A stretch of DNA of 64,000 bases from Thiomicrorhabdus cannonii (GCF_013391695.1 NZ_JACBGH010000005.1:124001-188000); one strand, 5' to 3'; positions 20,735-31,903 are shown, counted from the first letter of the stretch. Program-made: numbers and translations. The notes: a model not told the origin generated them from the letters alone.

Positions 20735-22327
20735 TCAGGTTATATCGGTTATCGGCCAGTGCAGGAATTCCTGAAGTAAACTGGCCGGAAATTGCTGCCT
20801 TAAATCTGCCGCCTGCAGACACAGCGCCGGTTCATCTGCTGCGGGAGGTTCCAGATAGGCCAACTGGCGCTGCATCACGACCACATCCGCATCCGACGGA
20901 TTATTATCCAGCTGCATACGCCGGTTGATGGCGGCGGCGGCCTGGTTTTCATCGATTTGCAGATAAATCAGATAGGCGGACAGCTGCAGTCTGTTCGCCA
21001 TTTGATAGAAAGCGGCACGATGTTCGGCTTTCAAAAAGGTCGCATCCACAATCACATGGCGTCGCATGGTCAGCAGGCTTTGCGCCAGAGCCAGCAAACG
21101 CGCATAAGTGCGCTGATTCATTTCAGCGGAATAGAGCGCCGACTTTTCGGCGTCGGATACCCGATGGGTCTGGGCGATGCCGAATAGGCGCTTGCGCTCA
21201 ATATCCGAACTGATAATCACCGCGTCGTTAAGCCTCAGCAACTGATGCGCAAAATAGCTCTTGCCGCAACCGGACACTCCCTGCAACAGAATCAGAGAGG
21301 GCGCATCAGTTGCAAAGGCATAGCCTTCCGACTGTTCGATATAGCGCAAGGTCTTTTCCCTATAATGCTGAAATTCCAGCGTATTTTTATCCAGCTGCAA
21401 TAAACGCAAGGCGGAAATCTTGGCGCGTACCAAGGCTCGATACACCTGATAAAACACCAGCAACTGCAGGGCAGCGTAATCACCGGTTAACCCCAAATAG
21501 CGGTTAAGGATGCGCCGTCCCATCGCCTGTTGCTGGCGGTAATCCAGGTCGATCAATAAAAACGCCAGGTCGCTGATCACATCGATCCAGCGGAATTCAT
21601 CATTGAACTCGATGCCATCGAACAATGTCGGCTCATCATCAATCAGGGCGATATTATCCAGATGCAAATCGCCGTGACATTCGCGCACAAAGCCGTCCGC
21701 CTTGCGCTGCACCAGTATCGGGCGCAATTCAGCAAACCTGCCGTGCGTCCAGTCGAGCAGACGCTGCAAGCGCGGCAGATACTCCCCGGAACAGTTTTCA
21801 AACAGCGTCGGAAAATTATCGAGCATCGGTTGCAGGAGCGTTTCCGGCTCGCCCAGATGCGATGCACTGGCGACCTGCGCCGCCTGCAGATGCAGGTCGG
21901 CAATGCGCTCGGCAAGACGCTGTTCTTGTACCTCGCTGACACGATTGCCGTCAAGATAGCGACCCAACACATTGTTAGGATCGAACTGGCGCATTTTCAA
22001 AAGATATTCAACCGGCTCGGCCGACCCGGCCTGTTGAGAATCAAAGGTCAGCCGTTGTCCGACCGTCAAATACAGTGGTACCACCGCAAGGTAGAGATTG
22101 GGGGCCGTGCGCCGGTTAAGTCGGAGTTCCTGTTGGCAAAAATGTTGGCGAGAGGCCAAAGCCGTAAAATCCAGAAAGCCGAAATCCACCGGCTTTTTGA
22201 GTTTATAGGCATACTCGCCGGTGAGGAACACCACTGAAATGTGGGTTTCGATGGTGGTAATCACTTCAACCGGGTGAGGGTAGGTTGCCGGCAGGCAGAG
22301 CTGGTCAATGAGCGTGTCTAAATTCAC
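20735..22327 (-). CDS. Bifunctional aminoglycoside-phosphotransferase-like / ATP-binding protein
   Basis: 530-residue fusion of two domains. The first about 330 residues form an aminoglycoside-phosphotransferase-like kinase fold: YAYKLKKPVDFGFLDF carries the ATP Lys, VRECHGDLHLDNIALI is the catalytic loop and FDGIEFNDEFRW the metal site. The C-terminal part is a P-loop kinase-like ATPase with LLQGVSGCGKSYFAHQLLR (Walker A). This architecture recurs in bacteria but its substrate is unknown; antibiotic resistance should not be assumed. The start is a GTG at 22327. An exact copy of the dispersed 12-mer lies inside the gene at 22024. Confidence 0.83.
   Translation of the reverse strand: MNLDTLIDQLCLPATYPHPVEVITTIETHISVVFLTGEYAYKLKKPVDFGFLDFTALASRQHFCQQELRLNRRTAPNLYLAVVPLYLTVGQRLTFDSQQAGSAEPVEYLLKMRQFDPNNVLGRYLDGNRVSEVQEQRLAERIADLHLQAAQVASASHLGEPETLLQPMLDNFPTLFENCSGEYLPRLQRLLDWTHGRFAELRPILVQRKADGFVRECHGDLHLDNIALIDDEPTLFDGIEFNDEFRWIDVISDLAFLLIDLDYRQQQAMGRRILNRYLGLTGDYAALQLLVFYQVYRALVRAKISALRLLQLDKNTLEFQHYREKTLRYIEQSEGYAFATDAPSLILLQGVSGCGKSYFAHQLLRLNDAVIISSDIERKRLFGIAQTHRVSDAEKSALYSAEMNQRTYARLLALAQSLLTMRRHVIVDATFLKAEHRAAFYQMANRLQLSAYLIYLQIDENQAAAAINRRMQLDNNPSDADVVVMQRQLAYLEPPAADEPALCLQAADLRQQFPASLLQEFLHWPITDIT
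22024..22037 (-). repeat. Exact dispersed 12-mer inside a coding sequence
   Basis: ACCCGGCCTGTTGA is an exact reverse-complement copy of TCAACAGGCCGGGT inside the kinase/ATPase gene, encoding QQAGSA on the minus strand. An exact copy in coding sequence shows that the word is not restricted to terminators. Confidence 0.75.
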
Positions 22328-22393
22328 AATCGATAAGTGTTAAGTAACTTTTAAATAAGTAGATTTGAAATCAAATAGCGTGAGCGCGAGCCA

Positions 22394-22425
22394 AATAAAA
22401 AAGCCAAGTCATAAAAACTTGGCTT
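22394..22425 (-). terminator. dksA terminator
   Basis: AAGCCAAGT (22401-22409) and ACTTGGCTT (22417-22425) form a 9-bp stem. Read on the minus strand the stem is followed by a run of T residues. It lies 50 bases past the dksA stop. Confidence 0.8.
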
Positions 22426-22475
22426 TTCCAGGGGCTGTCACCCCGTTACGCAAACAGGATGCGTGGCAAGGGGCA

Positions 22476-22904
22476 TTAAGCCACTCCTTGCTTTTCACGA
22501 ATCTCTTGCTTGCGTTTCATTTCCACGGTCAACGTTGCCGTAGGACGGGCTTCCATACGCGCCAGACCGATCTCTTCGCCGCTCATTTTGCAGTAGCCGT
22601 ACTCACCGCTTTCAATGTCTTTCAGCGATTTGTCGATTTTGGAGATCAATTTGCGCTCGCGGTCACGGGTGCGCAGTTCCAATGCAAATTCCTCTTCCTG
22701 CGAGGCGCGGTCGTTAGGGTCGGCAGGCGTTTCCGAATCACGCTGCAAATGATTCACCGTTGAGCTGGCTTCGTTCAACAGCTGCTGTTTCCATGCCAAC
22801 AACTTATTGCGGAAGTGCTCCAGCATGCGCGGGCTCATGTATTCTTCACCTTTTTCAGGAACGTATGGAGGGTAGTCCTCAATAAAGTCCGTTTGGATAT
22901 CCAT
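22476..22904 (-). CDS. dksA: DksA transcription factor with a degenerate zinc finger
   Basis: RNA polymerase-binding factor that, with ppGpp, controls rRNA and stress promoters. The 142 residues align with E. coli DksA: a coiled coil, the tip with DPNDRASQEEE (Asp62 and Asp65 in the DxxD position), then the globular domain with YGYCKMSGEEIG and RMEARPTATLTVEMK. Only one of the four zinc-finger cysteines remains (Cys105); the other positions are Ser108, Thr126 and Met129. The fold may therefore be zinc-independent, as described for DksA2 of Pseudomonas aeruginosa, which keeps two cysteines. It has its own terminator and a long divergent upstream region. relA in the same window supplies ppGpp. 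Confidence 0.92.
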   Translation of the reverse strand: MDIQTDFIEDYPPYVPEKGEEYMSPRMLEHFRNKLLAWKQQLLNEASSTVNHLQRDSETPADPNDRASQEEEFALELRTRDRERKLISKIDKSLKDIESGEYGYCKMSGEEIGLARMEARPTATLTVEMKRKQEIREKQGVA

Positions 22905-23263
22905 TTTCTTCTCCTACTGTATTTGGTCTATTTATGTTGCCTGTCGTCAGGCGTTTTATAATCAGACCCTTCATTTCACCGCAAAGCCGTTAAACAAACG
23001 ACTCCGCGGCATTATCCGATGTGACTTAACCGCATTTTATAGCAGGTTTTAAAGGAGGCAACAAGCAGATTTTTTTTACATTTCCCTAAAAATTTTCCGC
23101 AATCCCACTGTGGACATGCACGCAAAAACCTACGCATTCCCCCTTAAATCCTGCCGGAAAATCATCGAAATCCATGGCCATCACCTTGTAAATCTTGCTA
23201 TTTATTCCTATATAAAGCAGAATTCTTTACCAATTTAATCAAGTACTATGAGGACCATGACAC
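22905..23263. other. 359-base divergent intergenic region between dksA and cbbY
   Basis: AT-rich spacer between two divergent genes, so it must hold both promoters. The ribosome binding sites of dksA (AGGAGAAG just before its ATG on the minus strand) and of cbbY are visible. I see no open frame with coding features, no strong hairpin, no tRNA and no copy of the dispersed repeat. Confidence 0.6.
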
Positions 23264-24025
23264 ATGGCAAACTTACAAGCACTTCTGTTTGACGTAGACG
23301 GCACTTTGGCCGATACCGAAAAAGACGGTCACCGCGTGGCGTTTAACCTGGCATTTGAAAAAGCCGGCCTCGACTGGAACTGGGACGAAGCCCTTTACGG
23401 CGAACTGCTGGCCGTCACCGGCGGCAAAGAGCGCATCCGTTTCTATCTGGACCAGTTCAATACCGAGTTTGTCAAACCGGACAACTTCGATGCGTTTGTC
23501 AAAGGCTTGCATGAGTCCAAAACCGATTTCTACACGCAGCTGCTGGCCGACGGTTTGATTCCGTTGCGTCCGGGCGTTGAACGCCTGATTAACGAAGCGC
23601 GCGAGCAGGGCATGCGCATGGCGGTGGTCACCACCACCACGCCGGCCAATGTCACCGCTTTGCTGGAAAGCACCCTGGGGCCGGATTCTGAAAGCTGGTT
23701 TGAAGTGATTGCGGCGGGCGATATCGTTCCGGCCAAAAAACCGGCGCCGGACATCTACCACTGGGCGTTGGAACAGATGGGCCTGACGGCGGCAGAGGCG
23801 ATCGCCTTTGAAGACTCCTCCAACGGCATCCTGTCATCCAGCGCGGCCGATGTGAAAACCATTATCACCATCAACGACTACACCGCCGAAGACGACTTCT
23901 CAGCGGCGCATCTGGTACTGGATCACATGGGCGAACCGGGTCAGGCGTTCAACGTATTGGCGGGCAACCACCACGGTCACGACTACCTTGACTTGGAACT
24001 GGTGAAAAAAGTCCACGCTAATTAA
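23264..24025 (+). CDS. cbbY: CbbY-type HAD phosphatase (xylulose-1,5-bisphosphate phosphatase)
   Basis: HAD-superfamily phosphatase of 253 residues. Motif I is LLFDVDGTLADTE (Asp nucleophile and general acid), motif II is VVTTTTPANV, motif III is the Lys in AKKPAPDIYHWAL, and motif IV is AFEDSSNGILSS. The cap domain with GGKERIRFYL matches CbbY, which removes xylulose-1,5-bisphosphate, a misfire product that inhibits Rubisco. That points to an autotroph using the Calvin cycle. No other cbb gene is in the window. It has a long upstream region and a strong terminator, so it appears monocistronic. Confidence 0.87.
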   Translation: MANLQALLFDVDGTLADTEKDGHRVAFNLAFEKAGLDWNWDEALYGELLAVTGGKERIRFYLDQFNTEFVKPDNFDAFVKGLHESKTDFYTQLLADGLIPLRPGVERLINEAREQGMRMAVVTTTTPANVTALLESTLGPDSESWFEVIAAGDIVPAKKPAPDIYHWALEQMGLTAAEAIAFEDSSNGILSSSAADVKTIITINDYTAEDDFSAAHLVLDHMGEPGQAFNVLAGNHHGHDYLDLELVKKVHAN

Positions 24026-24052
24026 TTGATTTTTATAATCAATTAAAAACTC

Positions 24053-24095
24053 AACAGGCCGGGTAGGGATGCCTCCTTACCCGGCCTGTTCAGTT
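24053..24095 (+). terminator. cbbY terminator built from paired dispersed repeats
   Basis: AACAGGCCGGGT (24053-24064) and its reverse complement (24079-24090) form a 12-bp perfect stem with a 14-base loop, 28 bases after the cbbY stop. The flank AAAAACTC precedes the left copy, as in other members of the repeat. Confidence 0.78.
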
Positions 24096-24116
24096 TAAAA
24101 GACTTGGATTCCTGCC

Positions 24117-24464
24117 TTATTTAGGCTGCAAGGCTTCGCCATCAAACTGCACGCCTTGCCAGCCAAAACGCATAAAGTTGCGGATATTCTGGTGATCTTC
24201 TTTGTCCGGATGCTGCAAGACATCCACGCGATAATAGTCGCCAAAGGCATTCAAGGTCGCCTGCTCGGAAAGCCCGTGCAACTTGGCAAACGCAAAAATC
24301 TTGCACGAACCGTTATTAGTGCCGGCCTCGTTCACGGTTTCACCATTCACAAAACGCGTCGGCGTAAAATCGTACTCCTGCTCGATCGTCTGAATCGTTT
24401 GGCTGAAATCCACCACGTCCGCATTCAACGCCGCAATCAACTGTTGTGTATTTAATCCCGTCAC
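24117..24464 (-). CDS. HopJ-family protein
   Basis: 115-residue protein matching the HopJ family throughout: FTPTRFVNGETVNEAGTNNG, then GSCKIFAFAKLHGLS, then FGDYYRVDVL and DHQNIRNFMRFGWQGVQFDG. The family is named after a Pseudomonas type III effector but is widespread in free-living marine bacteria without type III secretion, so an effector role should not be inferred. No function is established. The start is a GTG with GGAGTAAACC upstream. It is followed by the FGGY kinase gene located on its upstream side on the same strand, 18 bases away. Confidence 0.82.
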   Translation of the reverse strand: MTGLNTQQLIAALNADVVDFSQTIQTIEQEYDFTPTRFVNGETVNEAGTNNGSCKIFAFAKLHGLSEQATLNAFGDYYRVDVLQHPDKEDHQNIRNFMRFGWQGVQFDGEALQPK

Positions 24465-24482
24465 GGTTTACTCCTTTTTCTC

Positions 24483-25997
24483 TTATCTACAATCTTTTGA
24501 TTCTTTATTTTGACTACTAAATTCGCTGACCAGGCGGGTCACCCCGTAGGCCGCATCCCTGGATTGCGCCGTTGCAAACTCCGCATCCAGATAAGTCTGG
24601 CGCAGACGCTGCCAAATGGCATTTTGGCTGCCGCCGCCGACCGTATAAAGCCGTTTTAGCGGATCGGCGCCCAACGCCCGCAGGCGCTCATATCCGAGAC
24701 GTTCTATATGACTCAAGCCGTGCAACAACGCCAATAAAAACGCTTTTTTTTCAGCCAATGACGCATTTTTTGCGGGCACGGACGGCATTCGCGGCGGCCA
24801 GGCCGGGTCGGCGATGGGAAAGCGCTCTCCGGCGTGCAGCAGCGGGTAAAAACGCTCGGTCGGGGTCAGCGACAGGCCATCGGCATCCGCCTCCAGCGCC
24901 TGAAGCGTGTTTTGCAATTCCGGCAAATCAAAATAATGCATTAACACCGCGCCGCCGCTATTGGAAGCGCCGCCCACCAGCCACCAATCGCCGAGACGGT
25001 GGCTGTAAACCCCGTATTGCGGCGCAAAAATAGGCGTTTTGGAAATCTGCTTGAACGCCAGGGTCGAACCTAGCGAGCTGACCGCATCGCCGCACTCGGC
25101 CGCGCCCGATGCCAAAAAGCCGGCGATACTGTCGGTGGTGCCCGCACAGACCAGCGCCGCTGGATTTATGCCCCAACGTTCGGACCAGACCGGTGCTACC
25201 GGGGCCAGCGGACTGCCCGGCGCCACCACTTCCGGCAAGGTGATGTGGCAACGGCTGCGTGCGGCATAGTCGGCCAGCAGCGTTTTCACCCAATCCGGCC
25301 AGCTACGTTGCCGGGCATCATACCCGAGTTTTAATGCATTGTTTTCATCCGTGGCACACCATTTTCCGCTCAACAGACGGTTAATCCAGTCAATCTGATG
25401 GCAAATCTGCACAGACCCGTTGACCGGCTGATTGTTGTCTGCAATGTTCTGCAGAACCCACAACACTTTGGCCAGCGTGCTGTTGGCGCCTTGCGCCCCG
25501 GTATTGTGTTCCCGCTGTAGCGCAGTCGCTTCTGCAATCAGCTCAGCCTGCTCGACAGCCCGCCGATCGTCATACATCAGCGCCTTGCCAAGCGGGATTG
25601 CGCTCTGCTGATCACACAGCACCACCGTGGAAGAGGTAGCATCCGCCACGATATGCGAGATGCGGTGCGCCAATGCCGGCCATTCCGGCTGTTGCGCCAA
25701 GGCGGCAAACAAAGCTTCCAACGCCCGACTCCAGACTGTGCATGCCTGCTCGCTGCGGCCGGTGGCGGCATCACGCTCAGGCAAATCCATCGGCACGCCG
25801 GCACTCAGTACCATGCGTGGTGCCGAAAACGACTTGATGTCCCCATGCGGATTGACCAAACAGGCTCGCATGCCGCTGGTGCCGACATCAATGCCTAAAA
25901 TCAATGCGCCGTTGTCTATTGAGTTTGTAACCACCGTTTTTTCCCATTCTGAACGACCATACCCACGCAAAAGCCTCCCGGCCGGGCTGAAAAACAC
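24483..25997 (-). CDS. FGGY-family carbohydrate kinase
   Basis: About 504 residues with the FGGY sugar-kinase fold. The N-terminal ATPase motif is LILGIDVGTSGMRACLV, the second half has CAGTTDSIAGFLASG (phosphate 2 motif) and the adenosine loop YTVGGGSQNAIWQRLRQ. Such kinases phosphorylate xylulose, ribulose, glycerol and similar polyols; the exact substrate cannot be read from sequence. The first possible start is a GTG at 25997, but the residues before about position 30 have no family counterpart. A GTG at 25934 is an equally good start. It may be co-transcribed with the HopJ-family gene. Confidence 0.8.
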   Translation of the reverse strand: MFFSPAGRLLRGYGRSEWEKTVVTNSIDNGALILGIDVGTSGMRACLVNPHGDIKSFSAPRMVLSAGVPMDLPERDAATGRSEQACTVWSRALEALFAALAQQPEWPALAHRISHIVADATSSTVVLCDQQSAIPLGKALMYDDRRAVEQAELIAEATALQREHNTGAQGANSTLAKVLWVLQNIADNNQPVNGSVQICHQIDWINRLLSGKWCATDENNALKLGYDARQRSWPDWVKTLLADYAARSRCHITLPEVVAPGSPLAPVAPVWSERWGINPAALVCAGTTDSIAGFLASGAAECGDAVSSLGSTLAFKQISKTPIFAPQYGVYSHRLGDWWLVGGASNSGGAVLMHYFDLPELQNTLQALEADADGLSLTPTERFYPLLHAGERFPIADPAWPPRMPSVPAKNASLAEKKAFLLALLHGLSHIERLGYERLRALGADPLKRLYTVGGGSQNAIWQRLRQTYLDAEFATAQSRDAAYGVTRLVSEFSSQNKESKDCR

Positions 25998-26192
25998 ATT
26001 CTGCGCGTAAACGCGACGCCTTATCGGCGGGAGTATGAATTTTAGCCGACTTTCACTGGAAATTCTGTGGCTATAAAAGGTACAATCATGTTTATTTTTT
26101 GCAATTTGGCTGTGCGCAATTTTGCGCTAAAAAATGATCTTAGGCCAAATGCCCAATTCTTTCGTTGCATCGCAGAGTGTGGAGCCGTATAC

Positions 26193-27110
26193 ATGAATGA
26201 GTTACAGCAAGTTTTGCTGATTTTTGCCATTGTCGTGATTGGCGTTTTATTCTTTCTAAGCAAGAAAAGACAAGCAAAAAGCAAAAGTAACCCAGAGAAT
26301 GTCGCTGCCAACACCTCTCAAGCGACAACGGCCGCCAGACAACAGGCGTCGCGCGCTTTAAACGGCCTTGGTGAAGAGCATCCCGGGTTGTCACCACAAA
26401 CGGTTTCGCGCCTGCACATCGACGATAGCCAGCCGCAACTGGGTGAAGAGCCGCAGGTTCCCGAAAACCAGGCCAAGCTGCCGTTTGATGACGAGTTCCA
26501 ACTGCAGCCAACCAACGTCAGCGACAACGAAAGCGCCCCAGCCGACGGCCCTAAACACCACGTTCTGCATGTTGAAGAACTTTACACCCTGGAAGAACTC
26601 AATGCGCCATCCGCCTCGTCCAGCAAAGTCAAGTTCGGCATTCCGCCGGAACGGCAGGGCGAATCTCCTGGTCAATCGCAGGGGGCCAAAACCGAACCCG
26701 AAATTTTCGCTCTCTTGGTATTGAGCACCGGCGGGTCAGGCCAGGAGTTCGGCATGGAAGCCGTCAATCAGGCGTTGCTCGGCGTGGGGTTGAGTTTCTC
26801 CAAAAACCACATCTATGTGACCACCGACAGCAAGGGCCGTGAGATTATCCGTGTTGCCAATATTCTGGAACCCGGCACTTTCCCGACAGAAAACCTGCAG
26901 AACCATACGACTCCCGGCATTGCGCTGATCCTGCAGTTGCCGACCAGCATCCGTGCGCCGGCGGCGATGCATGATTTGATTATGATGGCCAGAAAGATTT
27001 CGCAGCGTCTCAATGGCCGTCTCTACAACATGGAACGCCACCTCATTAAAGAGTCTGACCTGCAGGCCATGCGTGACGCTGCAGTTGAATACGAATCCGT
27101 ACCGCTGTGA
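26193..27110 (+). CDS. zipA: Cell division protein ZipA
   Basis: Inner-membrane anchor for the FtsZ ring. I place the start at the ATG at 26193, giving 305 residues with an N-terminal transmembrane helix (LLIFAIVVIGVLFFL) and then a basic stretch KKRQAKSKSK. A long charged linker follows, and then the C-terminal FtsZ-binding domain (about residues 170-300: LLVLSTGGSGQEFGMEAVNQ to YNMERHLI). A longer frame starting at 26067 would put residues before the membrane anchor and is unlikely. zipA next to ligA is the usual gammaproteobacterial pairing. Confidence 0.9.
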   Translation: MNELQQVLLIFAIVVIGVLFFLSKKRQAKSKSNPENVAANTSQATTAARQQASRALNGLGEEHPGLSPQTVSRLHIDDSQPQLGEEPQVPENQAKLPFDDEFQLQPTNVSDNESAPADGPKHHVLHVEELYTLEELNAPSASSSKVKFGIPPERQGESPGQSQGAKTEPEIFALLVLSTGGSGQEFGMEAVNQALLGVGLSFSKNHIYVTTDSKGREIIRVANILEPGTFPTENLQNHTTPGIALILQLPTSIRAPAAMHDLIMMARKISQRLNGRLYNMERHLIKESDLQAMRDAAVEYESVPL

Positions 27111-27118
27111 GGCCGTAA

Positions 27119-29810
<2,692 letters not shown>

Positions 29811-29838
29811 AGACCCAAATGCCGCGCTAAAAAAACTC

Positions 29839-29884
29839 AACAGGCCGGGTAGAAACACTTTCTACCCGGCCTGTTGAGTTTTTA
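29839..29884. terminator. Bidirectional terminator built from paired dispersed repeats
   Basis: AACAGGCCGGGT (29839-29850) and its reverse complement (29864-29875) form the core. The pairing extends outward through AAAAACTC and GAGTTTTT and inward through AGAAA and TTTCT. The result is a stem of about 25 bp between convergent genes, able to work on both strands. Confidence 0.88.
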
Positions 29885-29888
29885 GAGG

Positions 29889-30773
29889 TCATTTTAGCGG
29901 CGTTGCAAGGCTTTTAAAGCGCCATTCAAAGGTCACCAATCCCATTACCACCATCGCAGCGCCGAGCCAGACCGTCGCATTCAAGACTTCGTTATTGAAC
30001 CAATGACCGATCAGCAACGCAAAAAAAGGCGTAATCACCGGTATCAACGCGACCTTGATCGCATCCACATGCTTGAGCAGATAAAAGTACAGCAAAAATC
30101 CCAACACCGAGCCGACACTGGCGGCATAGAAAATGGCGAGTGTTTGATGTAATTGCAGCTCCGGCCAATGGAGCAACGTCATCGGCGCCATCAGGAAATG
30201 GCCGATCACGGTAATCCACAAAGCGGCCGCCACCAGATGCAACGAAGAAATCCCAGAGTTCACGCGCTTTAACAGCACCGTGCCGTAAGAGTGAAACACC
30301 ACCGACAACAGCGCCATCGCAATGGCGGCAAGCTGCATCTGCGCGTGCTGCTCGCGCAGATTCGGCGCAAAAATCACCACCAAGCCGGCCAGGCTAATCA
30401 ACACCCCCAGGCTTTTGCGCAAGGTCAAGCGGCTATTGGGCAGGCAGTAGTGCGCCATAATGCCCGTCATCACCGGTGTTACGCCAAACAGAATGCCAAT
30501 CCAGCCGGAAGGCAGATATTGTGCCGCCCAATACATCGCCGTCATCCCGCCCAAAATGGGGATACTGGCGACCAGATAGACTTTGATGGCCGGCCATTGC
30601 CAATCAAAACGCTGTTTGGAGAGCCACCATACAAACGGCACAATCAGCAGCGCGCCCAACAGGGTTCGCGCCGCCACGCCGAACAACCAGTCGGATTCAC
30701 CGCTCCATTTGACCGCCAAAGGGGTGGTCGCCCAAATCATCACGATGCCCAGATAGGCCAGCGCTATTTTCAT
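29889..30773 (-). CDS. EamA/DMT-family transporter
   Basis: 294-residue membrane protein with ten hydrophobic segments arranged as two EamA repeats (about residues 1-140 and 145-290), typical of the drug/metabolite transporter superfamily. The repeat beginning IALAYLGIVMIWATTPLAVKW contains the usual W-x-x-x-P pattern. Exported substrates in this family range from amino acids to metabolites; none can be assigned here. The ATG at 30773 is chosen because it starts directly at the first membrane segment. It ends a leftward run yciB-yciI-S24-asparaginase-EamA. Confidence 0.8.
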   Translation of the reverse strand: MKIALAYLGIVMIWATTPLAVKWSGESDWLFGVAARTLLGALLIVPFVWWLSKQRFDWQWPAIKVYLVASIPILGGMTAMYWAAQYLPSGWIGILFGVTPVMTGIMAHYCLPNSRLTLRKSLGVLISLAGLVVIFAPNLREQHAQMQLAAIAMALLSVVFHSYGTVLLKRVNSGISSLHLVAAALWITVIGHFLMAPMTLLHWPELQLHQTLAIFYAASVGSVLGFLLYFYLLKHVDAIKVALIPVITPFFALLIGHWFNNEVLNATVWLGAAMVVMGLVTFEWRFKSLATPLK

Positions 30774-30855
30774 CTGCGGGTACTCGAGTAAGAAACATTC
30801 GGCGCCAGGACGGCGCCAACAAGGAACAGAAAACGAGGTAATCGAAACTCTGGAA

Positions 30856-31374
30856 TTAAACGGCTTCGAACAGTCCGGCCAGGCGGTTTTTTTGCACCTG
30901 ATCCGCCGCAAACAGGCGGCCGTTCATGCACAGATAAACCCCCGGTTTGGCGAGCTGCACCGCCATGAGTGCCGCCCCGACATTAAAAGACGCATCGGAT
31001 TCTCCCAATTTGAATGGGCGCATGGCACCGGTAAACACAATGGTTTTGTCTTTGAGGTTGGGGTTGCCCAACAAGACCTGCGCGCTTTGCACCATGGTAT
31101 CGGTGCCGTGGGTAATCACTATATGACTGTGGCGCGAATCCTGACAGGCCTGGTTGATTACGGCACGGTCGGCGTCATCCATATGCAGACTGTCCTTCTG
31201 CATCAGCACATCCAGCTCAATTGGCAGCGTGCAACGCGCCTGTGCCAGCAAACCGTCGAGATGGGAGGGCGGGAAGACCAGCTCGCCACTCACCGCATCG
31301 TAGTCCTTATCAAGGGTGCCGCCGGTGATAAACAGCTGGATTTCGCGGGGTAGTTGGGGAACAAAGGCGCTCAT
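30856..31374 (-). CDS. Short asparaginase-domain protein
   Basis: 172-residue protein containing only the N-terminal domain of bacterial asparaginases. Both catalytic threonine motifs are present: ITGGTLDK (first Thr) and VITHGTDTMVQSA (second Thr with its Asp). It stops soon after GAMRPF and the region equivalent to the end of the large domain. It lacks the C-terminal domain of the usual 320-340-residue enzymes. It is not obviously a broken gene: the stop is clean, it has tight spacing with neighbours and the active-site residues are intact. Whether it hydrolyses asparagine is unknown. Confidence 0.75.
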   Translation of the reverse strand: MSAFVPQLPREIQLFITGGTLDKDYDAVSGELVFPPSHLDGLLAQARCTLPIELDVLMQKDSLHMDDADRAVINQACQDSRHSHIVITHGTDTMVQSAQVLLGNPNLKDKTIVFTGAMRPFKLGESDASFNVGAALMAVQLAKPGVYLCMNGRLFAADQVQKNRLAGLFEAV

Positions 31375-31402
31375 AGCTAGACTCGACACACTCTCGGCGG
31401 AT

Positions 31403-31864
31403 TTAAGGACGACGCAACACCCCGGTGACAATCCCGAGGATTTCAATCTGTTCGTTTTTCAGGATGATCGGCTCCATCTCCGGATTGGCCGGTTGCAGAC
31501 GCACGCCGCCTTTTTCGATGTAGAACTTCTTCATGGTGACCTCTTCATTATTGATGCGCACCACCACCGATTCGCCGTTTTCCGCCGACGAACGGCGCTC
31601 GATAATGACAATATCGCCATCCTGAATATTCTCATCAAGCATCGAGTTGCCTTTGACACGCAACGCAAAGGTCTCTTTTTTGACGTAGGCGGAAGGAATC
31701 GCCACGGTGTCGTAATCGAGTTCCATCTGAATCGGCTCGCCGGCCGATGTCCAGCCCAACAGCGGAATCTCCACTAAATCATCATCCAGCCACTCCAGCA
31801 TATCGGTCGGATGCAGCTGCAGTTTTTGATTGCGGGTGGGAATCAGGTAAGCGACATTGGACAT
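31403..31864 (-). CDS. LexA/UmuD-like S24 peptidase without DNA-binding domain
   Basis: 153-residue protein whose residues 32-153 match the C-terminal self-cleaving domain of LexA. The Ala41-Gly42 cleavage pair is in WTSAGEP, the catalytic Ser74 in VKGNSMLDENIQDGD and the Lys112 in EVTMKKF. The first 32 residues contain no helix-turn-helix. The ATG at 31864 has an excellent ribosome binding site (GGAGGTG) and the DNA upstream belongs to yciI, so no repressor domain has been split off. It resembles UmuD in layout but there is no umuC next to it. Its role could be regulated autoproteolysis or DNA-damage response; that is inference. Confidence 0.8.
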   Translation of the reverse strand: MSNVAYLIPTRNQKLQLHPTDMLEWLDDDLVEIPLLGWTSAGEPIQMELDYDTVAIPSAYVKKETFALRVKGNSMLDENIQDGDIVIIERRSSAENGESVVVRINNEEVTMKKFYIEKGGVRLQPANPEMEPIILKNEQIEILGIVTGVLRRP

Positions 31865-31903
31865 AACACCTCCAGGGAAATTCGATGCGATTGCGGATAG
31901 CAA

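Noticed and set aside
20735-22327. Aminoglycoside resistance gene
   Set aside because: Only the kinase fold is shared; the fusion to a P-loop ATPase and the chromosomal context fit a housekeeping family of unknown substrate.
24117-24464. Type III secretion effector (HopJ name)
   Set aside because: The family is common in bacteria without type III secretion and no secretion genes are in the window.
30856-31374. Asparaginase considered as a pseudogene
   Set aside because: Both catalytic motifs are intact, the spacing to neighbours is tight and no remnant of the missing domain follows.
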